DNA of 64,000 nt from Scenedesmus sp. ARA3 (GCA_004335835.1 RWJK01001485.1:1-64000); one strand, 5' to 3'. Shown: positions 48,470-60,649, counted from the first letter of the stretch. Notes: generated by a model from the letters alone, not told the origin. Program-made: numbers and translations.

Positions 48470-48640
48470 AAGCTGCAATCAACTGCCATCATCGGTGATC
48501 AGCTGCCACCAGCTGCAATCAGCTCTGATCAATTGTGATCAACACTCGGATCAACTGCACATGCGGTTAGCTGCGATCCAACTAGATCGACAATGACCTA
48601 CTGTGGCCGACTGCGATTGACCTTGATCTGCTGTCGTCAA
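48470..48640. repeat. Degenerate GATCA/CTGC-rich short repeats
   Basis: Words such as GATCAGCTG, GCAATCAGCT and GATCAACT recur at irregular spacing. No function inferred. Confidence 0.5.
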
Positions 48641-48760
48641 ATGCGGTCGATGCATGCAGCTGCAAGGGCTCGAAGCCTCCAGGGCCGCTTGCAGCAGCTA
48701 GCAGCTGCATCCCCTGCAATGCACTGTGCCATTGACCCAGCAAGAACCCTAAACCAGCAG

Positions 48761-50334
48761 CTACTGTGCTGCAATGCATGCTGCTGCAACATCTTCCGCT
48801 GAAGGCAAGCTATCAAAGCTGGCAGTAACGTACCCGCAGCCGTTTGTAACACCCTCCGGAAGCTCAAACTCGCTGGGTTTAGGGTACACTGCATTCAGAA
48901 ACTGCAGCGTCTGGCGGTTGATCTCTGTGAGGCTGTTTGCGTCATATGTGTTGTCATTTAAACATACAAACCGCACACCCGGCTGTCTCCAAGCTTCATC
49001 TAGCTGCCTATAGCAACCCTCCCAAGCCATGCGGTCTTGCAGCATCACAAAGTGCACTGCTTTGGCCGCATCCTCATCTGCAGTGTTTGCACGCACCTCA
49101 CCCTGCTGCTGCTGCTGCTGCTGTTGTTGCAGCATCACATTGTGCGGCGCTCTGGCAGCATGATTCTCATCTGCATTTGCAATTTCTTGAGAGCCTGAAC
49201 GCACCTCATCCTGCTGCTGCTGCTGCTGATGATGATGATGATGGTGTGAAGGGTGGTCTGAGGCCCAGAGGTGTGCGGCGTACCACTTGTATGCAGCAGC
49301 AAACTGCATGTCAGTGCCAGTCCTGAAGCGGTTGGCAGATGTGGCGACGTACTCTTCAGGGAACTCTGCCCGCAGCCGCTGCATGGTGGTCTTGTTGATA
49401 AAGTAGGGACTGCGGCAGCAGCAGCAGCAGCAGCAGCAGCGTTCAAAACGTTAGTGTTGCATTGTGGTGTAGTTGATACACAAACGGCCAGCTGTTGTGG
49501 CAGCATGCTGCTGTGAATCTCTGCCTGCAGCGCCTGTATTTTGGCGTCGTAGATGAAGTAGGGGCTGCGGCAGCAGCAGCATTCCAGACGTCGGAGATTT
49601 ACGGCAGCGCCCGCTGTTGTAAGCAACCTTTGCAGCTGCAGAAGGAGCACTGTGCGTCACCTCCGCTAAGCATCCGCATCTCTGAGCAGCAAGCATTTCA
49701 AGCACTGCAGCACTTGCACATGATGCGGTGCAGCAAACTGCCCCACGCACCTGTGCATTGGTGTGTATCGCTGCTGCTCGCTAAACTTTGTGAACAGCCG
49801 GTCCACATGCTGCAAAGAGGCGCCAAACAGCGACTCCGGTTTTGCACAGTTGCTGATGCCGGGCCGGCACGTCCTCACTGGCTCTCCCATATACATCACC
49901 TGCAGCAGCCGCAGTGCATGCAGAAGTAACACAAGCCTTTGTTAGTTTGCTTGTTATGTTTTGAATTGTTTCAGATGGGCCGGCACGTCCTCACTGCATC
50001 TCCCAGATGCAGAACCTGCCGCAGCCGTCGATCATACAGAAAAGCCGCAGCCGCTGTGCACACAGAAGAGCCATCCTCCCGCCAACGTCCAGGGCAGACA
50101 ATTCGCTGCTGCTGCTGCTGCTGCTGTGCAGCCCGTGCAGGTGGCAGCTCACCTCCGATCCATCCTTCCACACAAAGTCAACCAAGCTCCACGGCCCCGT
50201 GAAAAAGAAGTCGTCATTCATTGCCACAAAGCGCTCTGCCAGGCCCGGGATGCAGGTCCAGGTGCATGACCATACACTACTACCTCCGACCCATCACCCC
50301 GCACAAAGTCAGCCAGGCTCCAGGGCCCCAGATC

Positions 50335-50424
<90 letters not shown>

Positions 50425-50758
50425 GCACTCTATATGGAAGCTCACCTCACTTCCATCCTCCCGCACAAAGTCACCTAAGCTCCAGGGGCCCAAATCTGCT
50501 GCTGCTGCTGCTGCTGTGCAGCTTTGGTAGATGGCAGCTCACCTCTGAGCCATCCTCCCTCACAAAGTCATTCAAGCTCCACGGCCCCGTGAAGAAAGAG
50601 TCGTCATTCATTGCCACAAAGTGCTGCGCCAGGCCTGGTATGCGGTGCAGGTGCACAACCATACACCACTCACCTCCCAGCTATCCTGCCGCACAAAATC
50701 AGCTAGGCTCCAGGGTCCCAGATCTGCTGCTGCTGCTGCTGCTGCTGCCGCTGCTGCC

Positions 50759-50795
<37 letters not shown>

Positions 50796-51593
50796 TGCAG
50801 CCCTTGTAAAGGAGACAGCTCACCTCTGAGCCATCCTCCCGCACAAAGTCAGCCAGGCTCCAAGCCCCCTTGAAAAAGAAGTCGTCATTCATGGCCACAA
50901 AGCGCTCCGCCAGCCCAGGGATCCGGTGCAGGTGTGCCTCTATTGCATGGCTGTTGAAGGTGGGCAGATGCTGAGGGTCGGGGAAGATGGAGGCATGAGG
51001 CACCACTGCAGCAGCAGCAGCAGTAGCAGTGGTGGTGACAGCAGCAGCAGCAGCAGCAGGTGTTGATGGGTGGGTGGCTGTTGACGGTGGGCAGGTGCTG
51101 ACAATCGGGAAGATTGTGGCATAATGCACCACTGCAGCCCTCATATTCAGGCAATGCTGCTATTTGATGCGCAAACCCAGAAAGCAAGGACGATCTGTGC
51201 TGTTCATGTGTTGAAAGCATCGCCGCCTGACTGCTGTTGCTCACCAATGACCCTCGGATGTGTCACATCCAGCCATGCAGGCACCTGGCCATTTGTAACG
51301 ATGTACAAGTGCCTAACCCACGGCATGTGCTGCGCCAGGGACCTCAGGCTAAACCGCAGCTCATCCCGGTCTGCACTAAACCGCGCCTGGCTGCTGGAAG
51401 ATTCCAGGATATGTGGATAGCCGCGGTACACATCTTTGTTAGGTGCATACTGCCGAAGTGTGGCTTGATGTAATGGGTCGCTGCCATTCACCCAGAGGTA
51501 CACCACATCGACGCTAGATGGGTGGGGCAAGTCGGGCGTGCCGTTGTCTGGCAAGCTAGCAGGAGCAGTGGCTGAAGGTGCTGCTGCTGCTTG

Positions 51594-51646
<53 letters not shown>

Positions 51647-52076
51647 CTGCTTGTGCTTCTGCTGCTGTTTCTGCTGGTGCGGCGGCGGCGGCCTCTTCTG
51701 GTGGCCCCGCTGCCTGTGCTGCCGCGGCAGCTGCTGCAAACGCTTGAGGTGCTGCTACTGGCTCGTCAGTAGCAGCAGCACCAGCAGAAGGAGGCCCTGA
51801 ATCCACCTCAGCTGCTGATTTGTATGCTGGTATGCTGTGCTGGCTGCCCCTGCTGCTCCTGCTGTCGCTGTCGCTGACGCTTGGGAGTGCTACGAGCACT
51901 GGCAGCAGCAGCGCAGCTGCGCAGACTGCTACAGCCAGCAGCAGCATAAACCGCGGCTGCCACGGCATGCTGTGCTTATGGCTGCGGACCAGCAGTGAAT
52001 CTGTTTCTGCTGACAGCTGATCACCTATAGTGCCATGCAGCAGTTCCAGCAACAGCGGCAGCAGCAGCAGCAGCAT
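48761..52076 (-). CDS. Stealth-family phosphotransferase (GNPTAB/capsule-transferase related)
   Basis: Stealth proteins transfer sugar-1-phosphates; the animal member (GNPTAB) makes the lysosomal mannose-6-phosphate tag in the Golgi. Exons 52076-51245, 51005-50824, 50105-50016, 49899-49751 and 49409-48761 join in phase to 633 aa. A single hydrophobic segment (about 44-64) predicts a type II membrane protein; a start at 51968 (MPWQPRF) is equally possible. After a poly-Ala spacer come conserved blocks: CR1 DVVYLWVNGSDP (about 190-201), CR2 around RDELRFSLRSLAQHMPW, CR3 with HLPTFNSHAIEAHLHRIPGL and MNDDFF, then SPYFINKTTMQRLRAEFPEE and a C-terminal FVCLND block. CPGRWREDGSSVC in exon 3 resembles the start of the GNPTAB Notch-like repeat. 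Exon 3 boundaries are the least certain. Substrate unknown. Confidence 0.85.
49514..49577 (-). repeat. Exon echo: copy of Stealth exon 5 head
   Basis: Repeats acceptor plus SPYFIYDAKIQALQAEI, compared with SPYFINKTTMQRLRAEF in the real exon, about 165 nt upstream of it in the gene direction. Confidence 0.85.
49900..50015 (-). repeat. Intron 3 of the Stealth gene: its 5' end copies the next exon
   Basis: This 116-nt intron starts with sequence homologous to the first ~39 nt of the following exon (compare VLHLGDAVRTCRP with VMYMGEPVRTCRP, same frame). It ends CGGCTGCTGCAG, matching the end of the preceding exon (CGGCTGCGGCAG). See findings. Confidence 0.8.
50140..50715 (-). repeat. Exon echoes: five copies of Stealth exon 2 tail, with CTG tracts
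   Basis: Copies near 50655-50715, 50530-50660, 50440-50495, 50270-50335 and 50145-50255 repeat WSLADFVREDGSEV and, in two cases, FVAMNDDFFFTGPW, each with the GTGAGC-type donor. They are separated by (CTG)n tracts, one spanning about 50337-50424. Confidence 0.93.
51055..51138 (-). repeat. Exon echo: copy of Stealth exon 2 head
   Basis: Repeats the CAG acceptor and IFP..QHLPTxNSH region upstream of the real exon 2 (51005), with several substitutions. Confidence 0.8.
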
Positions 52077-53743
52077 CAGCAACAGCGGCAGCAGCTGCTG
52101 GCTCCCAGGGGACACATTCTTCTTTGTGCATCCAGCAAGGCTTCCTCCCACCAACCAGCCGAATTAAACGATGCGCTGACATAGTATCTCAGTCAAAGCC
52201 GGTCTGGCATGCAACTGGCAGCAGCAGGCAGCAACTAGTAGCTAGCTAGCTACACTGCTGGAGCGCTGTTGAACTCACAGTTGCGCTCCCAGCGGCAGCG
52301 CCCTGCGTCCCGTTGTATCATAAAAATTGCCACCTATGTGCTGAAAGGGACATTAGATCGTCAGCAACGGTGCAGCGCCATCGGAGGGCACCACGCTAGC
52401 TCCGTCACGATTGTTCTGAGCTATGACCGTGGTTTGTTCTCTAAGCTGCTATCAGTTCTCTAAATTACGTCCTCCCTTACTGTTCTGTTGTCTCGGCCCC
52501 CCAGGCCTTGAACATAGTACTGACGACGTGCCTGGGCGGGCGAACTAGTTACTGACAAAAGCTCAACATACGGCTGCACCAGGAGTACACGCGCTTTGAT
52601 AACCACCAAATTACATTACAAAGTGTATCATGGATACGCTACTTTGATCATGCACCGTCAACGTGTTGGACCTGCGACTGCTGATGACAAGGCTTCCTCG
52701 AAATGTGGCACACGAACAGAATTGGCGATCTGGCAGCTCTAAGAGCTAGGTAAACTTTTTTTTGATGCTCTTTAATGAGCTCTAATCCAGGTCATGCACC
52801 AGCTTACGGTCAGACAGGACCAACCTTTCAAACGCACTGCACCCGCCTTGGCGGGGTGCACTACTGTACCAGCATTGGGTGACGCCGCTGACTGGCTGCA
52901 AAGAACGTCCAGAGTGTTATTCTTCCGTACCATTTCCAAGCCCTAGCAACAGCACCCTAAACCCCCTGACCTACTGCCACGAGCAGGCCCGGCCTCAGGC
53001 TGCCTCAGTGACGCAGTGCTACATCAGGCTAGTGCTGCAGCATGGTGTGATCAAGTGACAGCATCAAAACGCAGGCATACACACAGAAAAAAAGCGACCC
53101 TGTCGGCAAGAAATGACTAAGATGCGACGATTCTAAGCACACCACAATGCAGCAAACCGCAATTCACAAGCAATCATGCATGTGACCAACCATCTGCAAC
53201 ACATTCTGAGCCTGCAACCCTGTTGTAGTCGTGCCAGGTGCAGCATATTTTGTTGCGGGCCAAGATGCATCCAAGCAGAGCCTGCCTGCCGCTACTGCTG
53301 AGCCCAGCTGTACAACAGGGTTTGCAGGAAAACGCTTTGCAAAGCACAATGCCCAGCGCTCTTGCGCTATGCACACATGCTGCTCTCTGTCCCTTCCACG
53401 CCGACAGCCCCAGCCAACTGCAGCAACGAACAACATAAACATGGCAATGCCACACATGCCTTGTTGAAACCTCAGAGTGACAGCCCGAGCTGAGCTGCTT
53501 GAAGCTTCCTAGTTTACCAAGTGTCTGTGGTGGCGTATGCCGCATGAACACACCGTGTAACCCTATATCAATCACACATGCCTTGCTCCAACCTCCTGCT
53601 CCAAAGACACACGGCTTCATACCCTTACGTTTAATGCATGCAATCATCATCATGTTCAACGCATGCAATGACAACACTGTACAACAAGCCCACCCGCTGC
53701 TGGTATGCAGCAGCTCCTGCTCCCCAGATCACGCTGCTTGGTA

Positions 53744-54110
53744 TCAACACAACAGCAGCCAGCACACACTCAATGCATGCCACAGGCGAGTCAAGTCAAA
53801 CGACTCGCAGCAACTTGCAAGCCCAAGTATGTGCAATGGATGCCTATGACACACCCTGCCGGGGGATTCAACACAGCAACAGGACAGCACATGCACGCTG
53901 CGTGCCACAGGGGAGTCAAGTCGCAAGACTCGCAGCAACTTGCAATAGCCCCAAGTCTGTGCTGATGATGCCCTGCAGCCCATGGCACGCTCTGCCAAGG
54001 CGACTCAACACAGCAACAAGGCAGGGCACACTCACTGCATGCCACAACAAAGTCAAGTCGCAAGACTCTCAGCAGCTTGCAACCTCAAGTTTGTGCGGAT
54101 GATGCCCGTT
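53744..54110 (+). repeat. About 130-bp tandem repeat, three units
   Basis: Units share CCACAGG(C/G)GAGTCAAGTC followed by CTCGCAGCAACTTGCAA; the motif recurs near 53780, 53908 and 54042. Diverged, non-coding. Confidence 0.85.
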
Positions 54111-54311
54111 GGCTGCAGAGTATATACACATGCCTCAGCCTGGACACCTAGTCTCAGTGCTTTTAGTTTATGCTCTTCTGCAGACCCTTCATGCATATAC
54201 CTACAAGACAAGTCATCCGTGGCACTTCCCAGTCTCCTGTCCAGCTGCACCAGTTCTCCCGTGAAGCTATTGCATTTTCCTGCAAAGGAGAATTCTAGGA
54301 ACATCCACATA

Positions 54312-54316
54312 TTACA
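54312..54316 (-). terminator. Candidate TGTAA polyadenylation signal of the hydrolase
   Basis: Minus-strand TGTAA about 295 nt after the stop codon at 54611. Confidence 0.4.
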
Positions 54317-54610
54317 GTCCCACAGCAAGACAAGAGCCAAAGTTGTGCCATATGCAGCTGCTGCTAACACCAGCTGGAGACAACAGCTTTCAACCAAATG
54401 GCTGGCTGGAACCACAGCACCCACAGCCCTACAGCAGTGCATCAACGCCCCACATGCAGCAACTGCTCACAACATCGCACTGCAGAATACTCAACGATGT
54501 GCTGTTGGTGTGCTGTCTGCTGCAGGATCAAGTTGTGCTGCCTGTTGCATCCTCACGTTGCGCTGTCTGCTGCCACAACAGTTGCTTTGATTGTGCTGTC
54601 TGCTGCATCC

Positions 54611-55422
54611 TCACATTGCGTTGTCTGCTGCCGCCTCAGCCTCATCCCCTGCACCCCCTACCTCCCCTGCACCGCCCCGCTGCGGCATATGGTCCCTGAA
54701 GAACTCAGCAGCTTCCTGATTCGCCACCTGAGCTTCCGGAATATTCCAAAAGGCCTGGAACACATGCCACATGGCCTCAAAGGGCGAGAATATAACATGC
54801 TGGCCGGCTGCACGCATCTTCCGGTACAACATGACGTTGCTGCTGATCAAGATGTCACGCAGGCCCACTTGCAGTAGCGTAGGAGGGAAGGGTGCATAAT
54901 CATACACACCATACAGGGGAGACACTAACGGATCAGACAGCATGGATGCATTTCCTGCAACATATGCCAGTGCAGCCGGCGAAGGACTGTCTAGGTCAGT
55001 AGGTGCGCGCAGCATCGGGTCTACGCCGGTCAAAGTAACAGTACTGTCGCCGGCATGCGGCAGCAGGTCAACCCAAGGGCTGTAGAGGACTACTGCTGCT
55101 GGCATTTCCAAGCTGTCGTGGTTATCTGGCAGCTGGTTGAGCAGCTGCAGCAAAGCCATCACGAGACCGCCACCAGCCGAGTCACCCTGCGTGCAAAACA
55201 GACAGCAGTAGGTTTGTGTATGTGTGTGTGTGTGTGAGTGCAGAGAGGAGAGCACTAGGTGAAGAATTGGCGTGGTTGGAAGCCAAAGCACAACAACGCT
55301 CTTGCAGGACACCGCAACGCCAGCCTGACACAATGCAACCCCGCTGGTAGCATCACTATTGTACCCAGGCACTCAGCGCACAGCAAAACAACACACGTGA
55401 CGCGTAGCAGAAAAAAAAAACT

Positions 55423-55454
<32 letters not shown>

Positions 55455-56451
55455 CTCATCAGCATCACAATGTTGTGTGAATCATATCCCTCATCAGTTA
55501 GCAGGTGCTTGTACACAGCAAGGGCATCAACCAGCGCTGCTGCACAGCAACATACCACACACCCTGAAATAACATGCAAACTTGCGTACTAACAACAGCA
55601 GCGGACTCACCAGCATCACAATGTTGTGTGAATCGTATCCCTCTTCTGTTGGCAGGTGCTTGTACACAGCAAGGGCATCATCCAGCGCTGCTGCACAGCA
55701 ACATACAACGCAACCTGCAATAACATGGGAAATCACGTAAAATCAACAGCAGCGGACTCACCAGCATCACAATGTTGTGTGAATCGTATCCCTCATCAGT
55801 TAGCAGGTGCTTGTACACAGCAAGGGCATCGTCCAGCGCTGCAGGAAAGGGGTGCTCTGGAGCCAGTCGGTAGTCAACACACAGCACTTTAAGCCCTGCT
55901 GCATGCGCCACAGGAGCAGCAACCATCCAGGCACTGGCCTTGCAGGAGCCTAGGCTGTATGCTCCTCCATGCAAGTACAGCAGCAGCTGCCTGCTGGCTG
56001 GGTCGCTGCTGGAGATATGCCCCTTAGGGGTAGCGTACACGCATGGCACGCCTGCTAGGGTGGCTTCTTCTGTGACTTGCAGGAAAGCATCTGCTGCTGC
56101 TGTGCCAGCTGGCTTTGTCCTGGCATCAAAGTATGCGCGCTGCTGCACAGTGTCAGGTTGGGGCTCTTTGGGGTGTGCTGTGCTGAGGTAGGCCTGGGCC
56201 TCCTCGCTGATGTGCTTAGGGACGTAGCAGTAGGGCTTTTCTGCTTCTGCGGGCTTGTGCGGAGCAGTGCACGCGTTGGCGCAGGCCCCTCCGTCTGCTG
56301 CACTGCAGGTGTTGGGTGGGGCGTCAACTGCTGATTCTACCGATGCCGGTGCAGGTGCCGGTGCCGCTTTCTTCTTGCTAAAGAATCCAGCTTCTGCGGA
56401 CGCAATCAAGCATAGACACGCAACGATTACGGATGCGCGTAGCCGCGCCAT
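54611..56451 (-). CDS. Secretory alpha/beta hydrolase, hormone-sensitive-lipase (GDXG) type
   Basis: Probable carboxylesterase or lipase of the HSL family. Exons 56451-55762 and 55186-54611 join in phase 0 to 421 aa. The N-terminus MARLRASVIVACLCLIASAEA is a good signal peptide, so the enzyme should enter the ER and be lumenal or secreted. A Cys-rich, Pro/Ala linker (about 30-75) follows. Core motifs: oxyanion-hole HGGAYSLGS (161-169), DYRLAPEHPFPAALDD (193-208), nucleophile elbow GDSAGGG with Ser233, the acid Asp341 in LRDILISSN and His371 in MWHVFQ. The catalytic triad is therefore complete. The single intron falls immediately before the GDSAG motif and contains two exon echoes. The gene is divergent from the TCERG1-like gene, about 520 bp apart. 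Substrate unknown. Confidence 0.93.
55425..55700 (-). repeat. Exon echoes: two copies of hydrolase exon 1 tail
   Basis: Copies near 55605-55690 and 55450-55545 repeat DDALAVYKHLLTDEGYDSHN through VML and the donor. A (CAG)n tract sits beside the distal copy. Confidence 0.93.
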
Positions 56452-56972
56452 GCCGTAGAGAACGTCAGATCTTCTGGGCAACCAAACTGGGCACAGCACC
56501 GACACTCGTACTTGCAAGCACTTAGTGCATACTCGCTGCTGACAAATACAAAAAGCAAAATGATGTGTACTGGCCACCAGTCTGAACACGCAGGCAATGC
56601 GGGCAGCACACCAGGGTTTGGACGGACGTGTTACTCGAGGTGTTGCTGTTCCCGGGTGACACAGGTCCTCAGCAACAGCTGTGAGCAGTGAATGAAGCAG
56701 ATCAACGCGTATTCGTAAGCGACATTTACCTGGTTGATATCACCGTAGACAACCGTCACGCCTGCACAACACAGCAACAGTCTGGTGCAACACTTGAACA
56801 GCATCGGCAGACGTTGACATATTGCCGTTTTAGTGGAATTTATCGACTCTGTACCTTTCCTGTTTCATCACCATGCTGCCGTGATTGCAGCACGTGCCCT
56901 GCAAGCAGCAGCTGCTGCAGCAGCAGTAGCAGCAGCAGCAGGCCTACTTTCTACTTGATCAATTGATCAGCC
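56452..56972. promoter_or_regulatory. Divergent promoter region, hydrolase / TCERG1-like gene
   Basis: About 520 bp between two divergent start codons. No clear core element was identified. Confidence 0.5.
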
Positions 56973-57625
56973 ATGGATGAGGCCAAAGCAGCTGCATATT
57001 ACGATGAGCTGAAGACAAAAGGATCAGGGGCAAAGCAGTTCAAGCATGGCTTGGGATTCGGCGGGTGGGAGGCCTCAGTTTGCAAGTAGCGTGCTGCTGG
57101 CATATTCATGCTGCACCAGTCAAAAGCACAGCACAATCAAGCTTGACATCACCAGTCCTTGGTGTTCAAAGTGATATTTTTATGTCTATAATGATGGCTG
57201 GCACCAGTGGCAGCTAGCATGAAGCGTAGCATATGCCAGAGCCATGATGACAGAGCCTGCACACAGAAGAGCAAGCTTATGTTGCACAGTATGCTTCGTA
57301 CATTCACATGTGCTTGCGCTACTTTGCAGCTGGGCACCCTCGTATCAACCTGTCAGCTTGCAGGATACAGCAGCGGCAACAGAGCACACTTAAAACTGGC
57401 TCAGACACAGCATCAATGCAAGCCTGAAGTGTGCTTGCACTGCTTCGGCCCTCACTTGGCGCTGAACCAATTAGTGCTGCTGCTGGCGCCGGGGCGGAGC
57501 ACTTGCTGATGTTGCTGTTCACCTGCTGCCCTTCTTTACAGGTCTGCAGCACCCCCTGCAGCAGCACCACCACCTGCACCCCAGCAGCAGCAGCAGCAGC
57601 AGCAGCAGCGTGCACCTAGCGAACC

Positions 57626-57664
<39 letters not shown>

Positions 57665-59216
57665 GCAGCCGCCAGGCTACTGGCCCGGACCCCCTAGGGG
57701 ACCCCCTCACATGGTGCCCCACCCCCCAGGGGCGTACCACCCACCCCCCTACAACCCTTATGCCCCACCCCCTCCCTACGGGCACCCAGGGTTCATGCCG
57801 CCGCCGCATCCCGGCGGTTTTGCCGGGGTTCAGCAGCAGCAGGGGTTAGGGCCCAGGGGGCCGCCGCCAGGTGTACCGCCTGGCGGCGGTTATGGCATGC
57901 CGCCGCCGCCACATGGGCACTACGGCATGCGGCCGCCAGGTGTACCGCCACCACATGGTGTACCGCCGGGTGTACCGCCACCACATGGTGTACCGCCACA
58001 TGGCGTGCCGCCACATGGTGTACCGCCTGGCATGCCGCCACATGGTGTGCCACCATCACACGGTGTGCCGCCGCCAATGGCACATGGGGTGAGTGGTGGG
58101 CTGTTCATCTTGCACAGCTGAAATAGAGGAGGAGTGGCCGCACGACTGCTGCTCTCTACTGCAACCATACTTAGTGCTTCAGCATGTACCTGACCGTGTT
58201 CTTCTTCCGCCTACACTGATGCAGCGCGCCGAGTGTTCCACATGCAACATACGCTCTGTGGTGTTTTCATCATTCTGTCCTGCAGGCGCCGCCGGCGCCA
58301 TATGCAGGCGGGCCGCCCAGGCCGCCCTACCCGCCCGCCGCTCCCCCAATGATGCACCATGCTGAGTGCCTCACATGCAATTACTGGTTTAAATTTTTTT
58401 TTCTCGTCTTCTACTGTGTCCTGCAGGCGCCGCCGCCGCCATATGCAGGCGGGCTCTCAAGGCCGCCCCACCCACTTGCCGCACCCCCAATGATGCACTG
58501 TGCAGAGTGTCTCACATGCACTGATTTCCTTTTCATCGTCGACTGCTGTTTGCTGCAGGCGCCGCCGCCGCCATACGCAGCAGGGCCCCCCAGGCCGCCC
58601 TACCCGCCTGCCGCACCACCAATGCTGCACCGTGCTGGGTGTCTCACATGCACTGATCTATCCTTGTTCATTGTCGACTATTGTGTGCTGCAGGCGCCGC
58701 CGCCGCCATACGCAGCAGGGCCCCCCAGGCCGCCCTACCCGCCTGCCGCACCACCAATGCTGCACCGTGCTGGGTGTCTCACATGCACTGATTTCCTTTT
58801 CATCGTCGACTGCTGTTTGCTGCAGTCGCCGCCGCCGCCATACGCAGCAGGGCCCCCCAGGCCGCCCTACCCGCCNNNNNNNNNNNNNNNNNNNNNNNNN
58901 NNNNNNNNNNNNNNNNNNNNNNNNNCCAGGCCGCCCTACCCGCCCGCCGCTCCCCCAATGATGCACCATGCTGAGTGCCTCACATGCACTGTTTTTTTTT
59001 CATCGTCGACTATTGTGTGCTGCAGGCGCCGCCGCCGCCATATGCAGCAGGGCCCCCCAGGCCGCCCTACCCGCCTGCCGCACCACCAATGATGGGCCAC
59101 GCCCCGCCAGCAGCAGCACCCCACTACCCTCCCCACCCTGCAGCAGCAGCAGCAGCAGCGCAGCCGCCGCCGCCGGCAGCAGCAGCAGCACGGCCGCCGG
59201 CCGCACCCGCCGCACC

Positions 59217-59255
<39 letters not shown>

Positions 59256-59918
59256 GAATGAGCAGGACCTGCAGGAGCTGAAAGACATGCAGGAGTTTGA
59301 GCAGCAGCTGGAAGATGAAGCAGCAGCAATCGAGGCGGAAGCGGCAGCAGCAGCAGCAGAGGCGGCCGCCAAGCGTGCAGCAGAAGTAGAGGAGGCGCGC
59401 ATGCGGCTGCGGGCCTGGGCAGCGCACAAGTCCGCAGATGGGGCTGTGTATTATCACAACACGCTGACAGGGGAGAGCAGCTGGGAGCGGCCTGAGGGCT
59501 TCACTGGGGAGGTGGCAGAGGTGGCCGAAGGACCTCCAGTGCCTGTCGCGCAGGCAAACGTGGCAGGTTTGGCCCCCTGCAAGTGTTTCTTTCTTTCGCA
59601 GGCCCAATGTTTTGGGTGTTTAGTGTGTTACTTGTTGTGCCTTGGTATATTTGGTTTGCATGAAGCTGGCAGATAGGGCCTGTTTGTATAGAGCAGCTGG
59701 GAGCGGCCGGAGGGCTTCACTGGGGAGGTGGCATAGGGGGGCCCGGTGCCTGTCGCGCAGGCAAATGTGGCAGTTACAGCCTGCAAGCGCTGCAGGCCTG
59801 TTGTTGGGGGTATTAAAGTGTCATCATACACATAGTGTGTCATCATCTGCTGCTGCTGCCTTGCAGGAACGGAGTGGTGTGAAGTCCAGGATGGCAGGCG
59901 CTAGAAGTATTGACATCA

Positions 59919-59952
<34 letters not shown>

Positions 59953-60611
59953 TGCAGGCACGGAGTGGTATGAAGTGAAGTGCCAGGATGGCCGCCGCTA
60001 CTACTTCAACCATGCAACACAGCAGACAGCCTGGAGCATGCCTCCTGAGGTAGCATCAGTAAAGAAGAAACAGGCAGAAGAGGCAGCAGCAGCAGCAGAG
60101 CGCGCACGGCAGCAGGCCGCAGAGCAGCGCGCAAAGGCGCAGCAGCAGCTCGCAGCTGCTGCCACACCAGCAGCAGCAGGGTTTGGTGGCCCCGGCGGCC
60201 CTGGCGGTTTAGGGTTTGGGCAGCCGCCACCGCCAGGGTTTTGGGGCAATGCTGATGCGCTGCGGCGGCTGCACATGCAGCGCATGGCGGAGGCGAGGGC
60301 TCAGCAGGGTTTAGGCCCCGGTGGGGCTGCAGGGTCTGGGGTTTTGAGCAAGGAGGCGAGGGTGCAGCGGTTTAAGCAGCTGCTGGTGGAGGCTGGCGTG
60401 AATGCCTTCAGCTTCTTTGCCAAGGTATGTTGGGGCGAGGTTGTTTGGATGCTGTTGCTTTTACGTGAGTGTTTAGGGGTTCACCCCATCACCTGAAGTG
60501 TGCATCAGCACTTGAAGAGTCTGCATTTTAGATGAGCATCATTGCAGTGAATGCCTTCAGCTTCTTTGCCAAAGCAGGTGGGGCCACGTAAGGCGCATCT
60601 GCTGCTGCTGC

Positions 60612-60649
<38 letters not shown>

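Larger units (their letters stand above)
42157..48760. other. Gene-poor stretch with satellites between KCS and the Stealth gene
   Basis: I find no convincing gene in 6.6 kb. Open frames are short and many are by-products of tandem repeats. It contains the minisatellites and fold-back listed separately. A diverged direct repeat of about 130 bp (about 44395-44520 versus 44690-44815) and TGTAATG repeats near 45487-45505 are also present. Confidence 0.6.
52077..54610. other. Intergenic between the Stealth and hydrolase genes
   Basis: Contains the Stealth promoter side (up to about 52.3 kb), about 1 kb with no recognised content, the tandem repeat at 53744-54110, and the hydrolase 3' region. Positions 54500-54640 hold a short diverged repeat of CTGTCTGCTGCATCCTCAC. 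No gene found. Confidence 0.55.
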
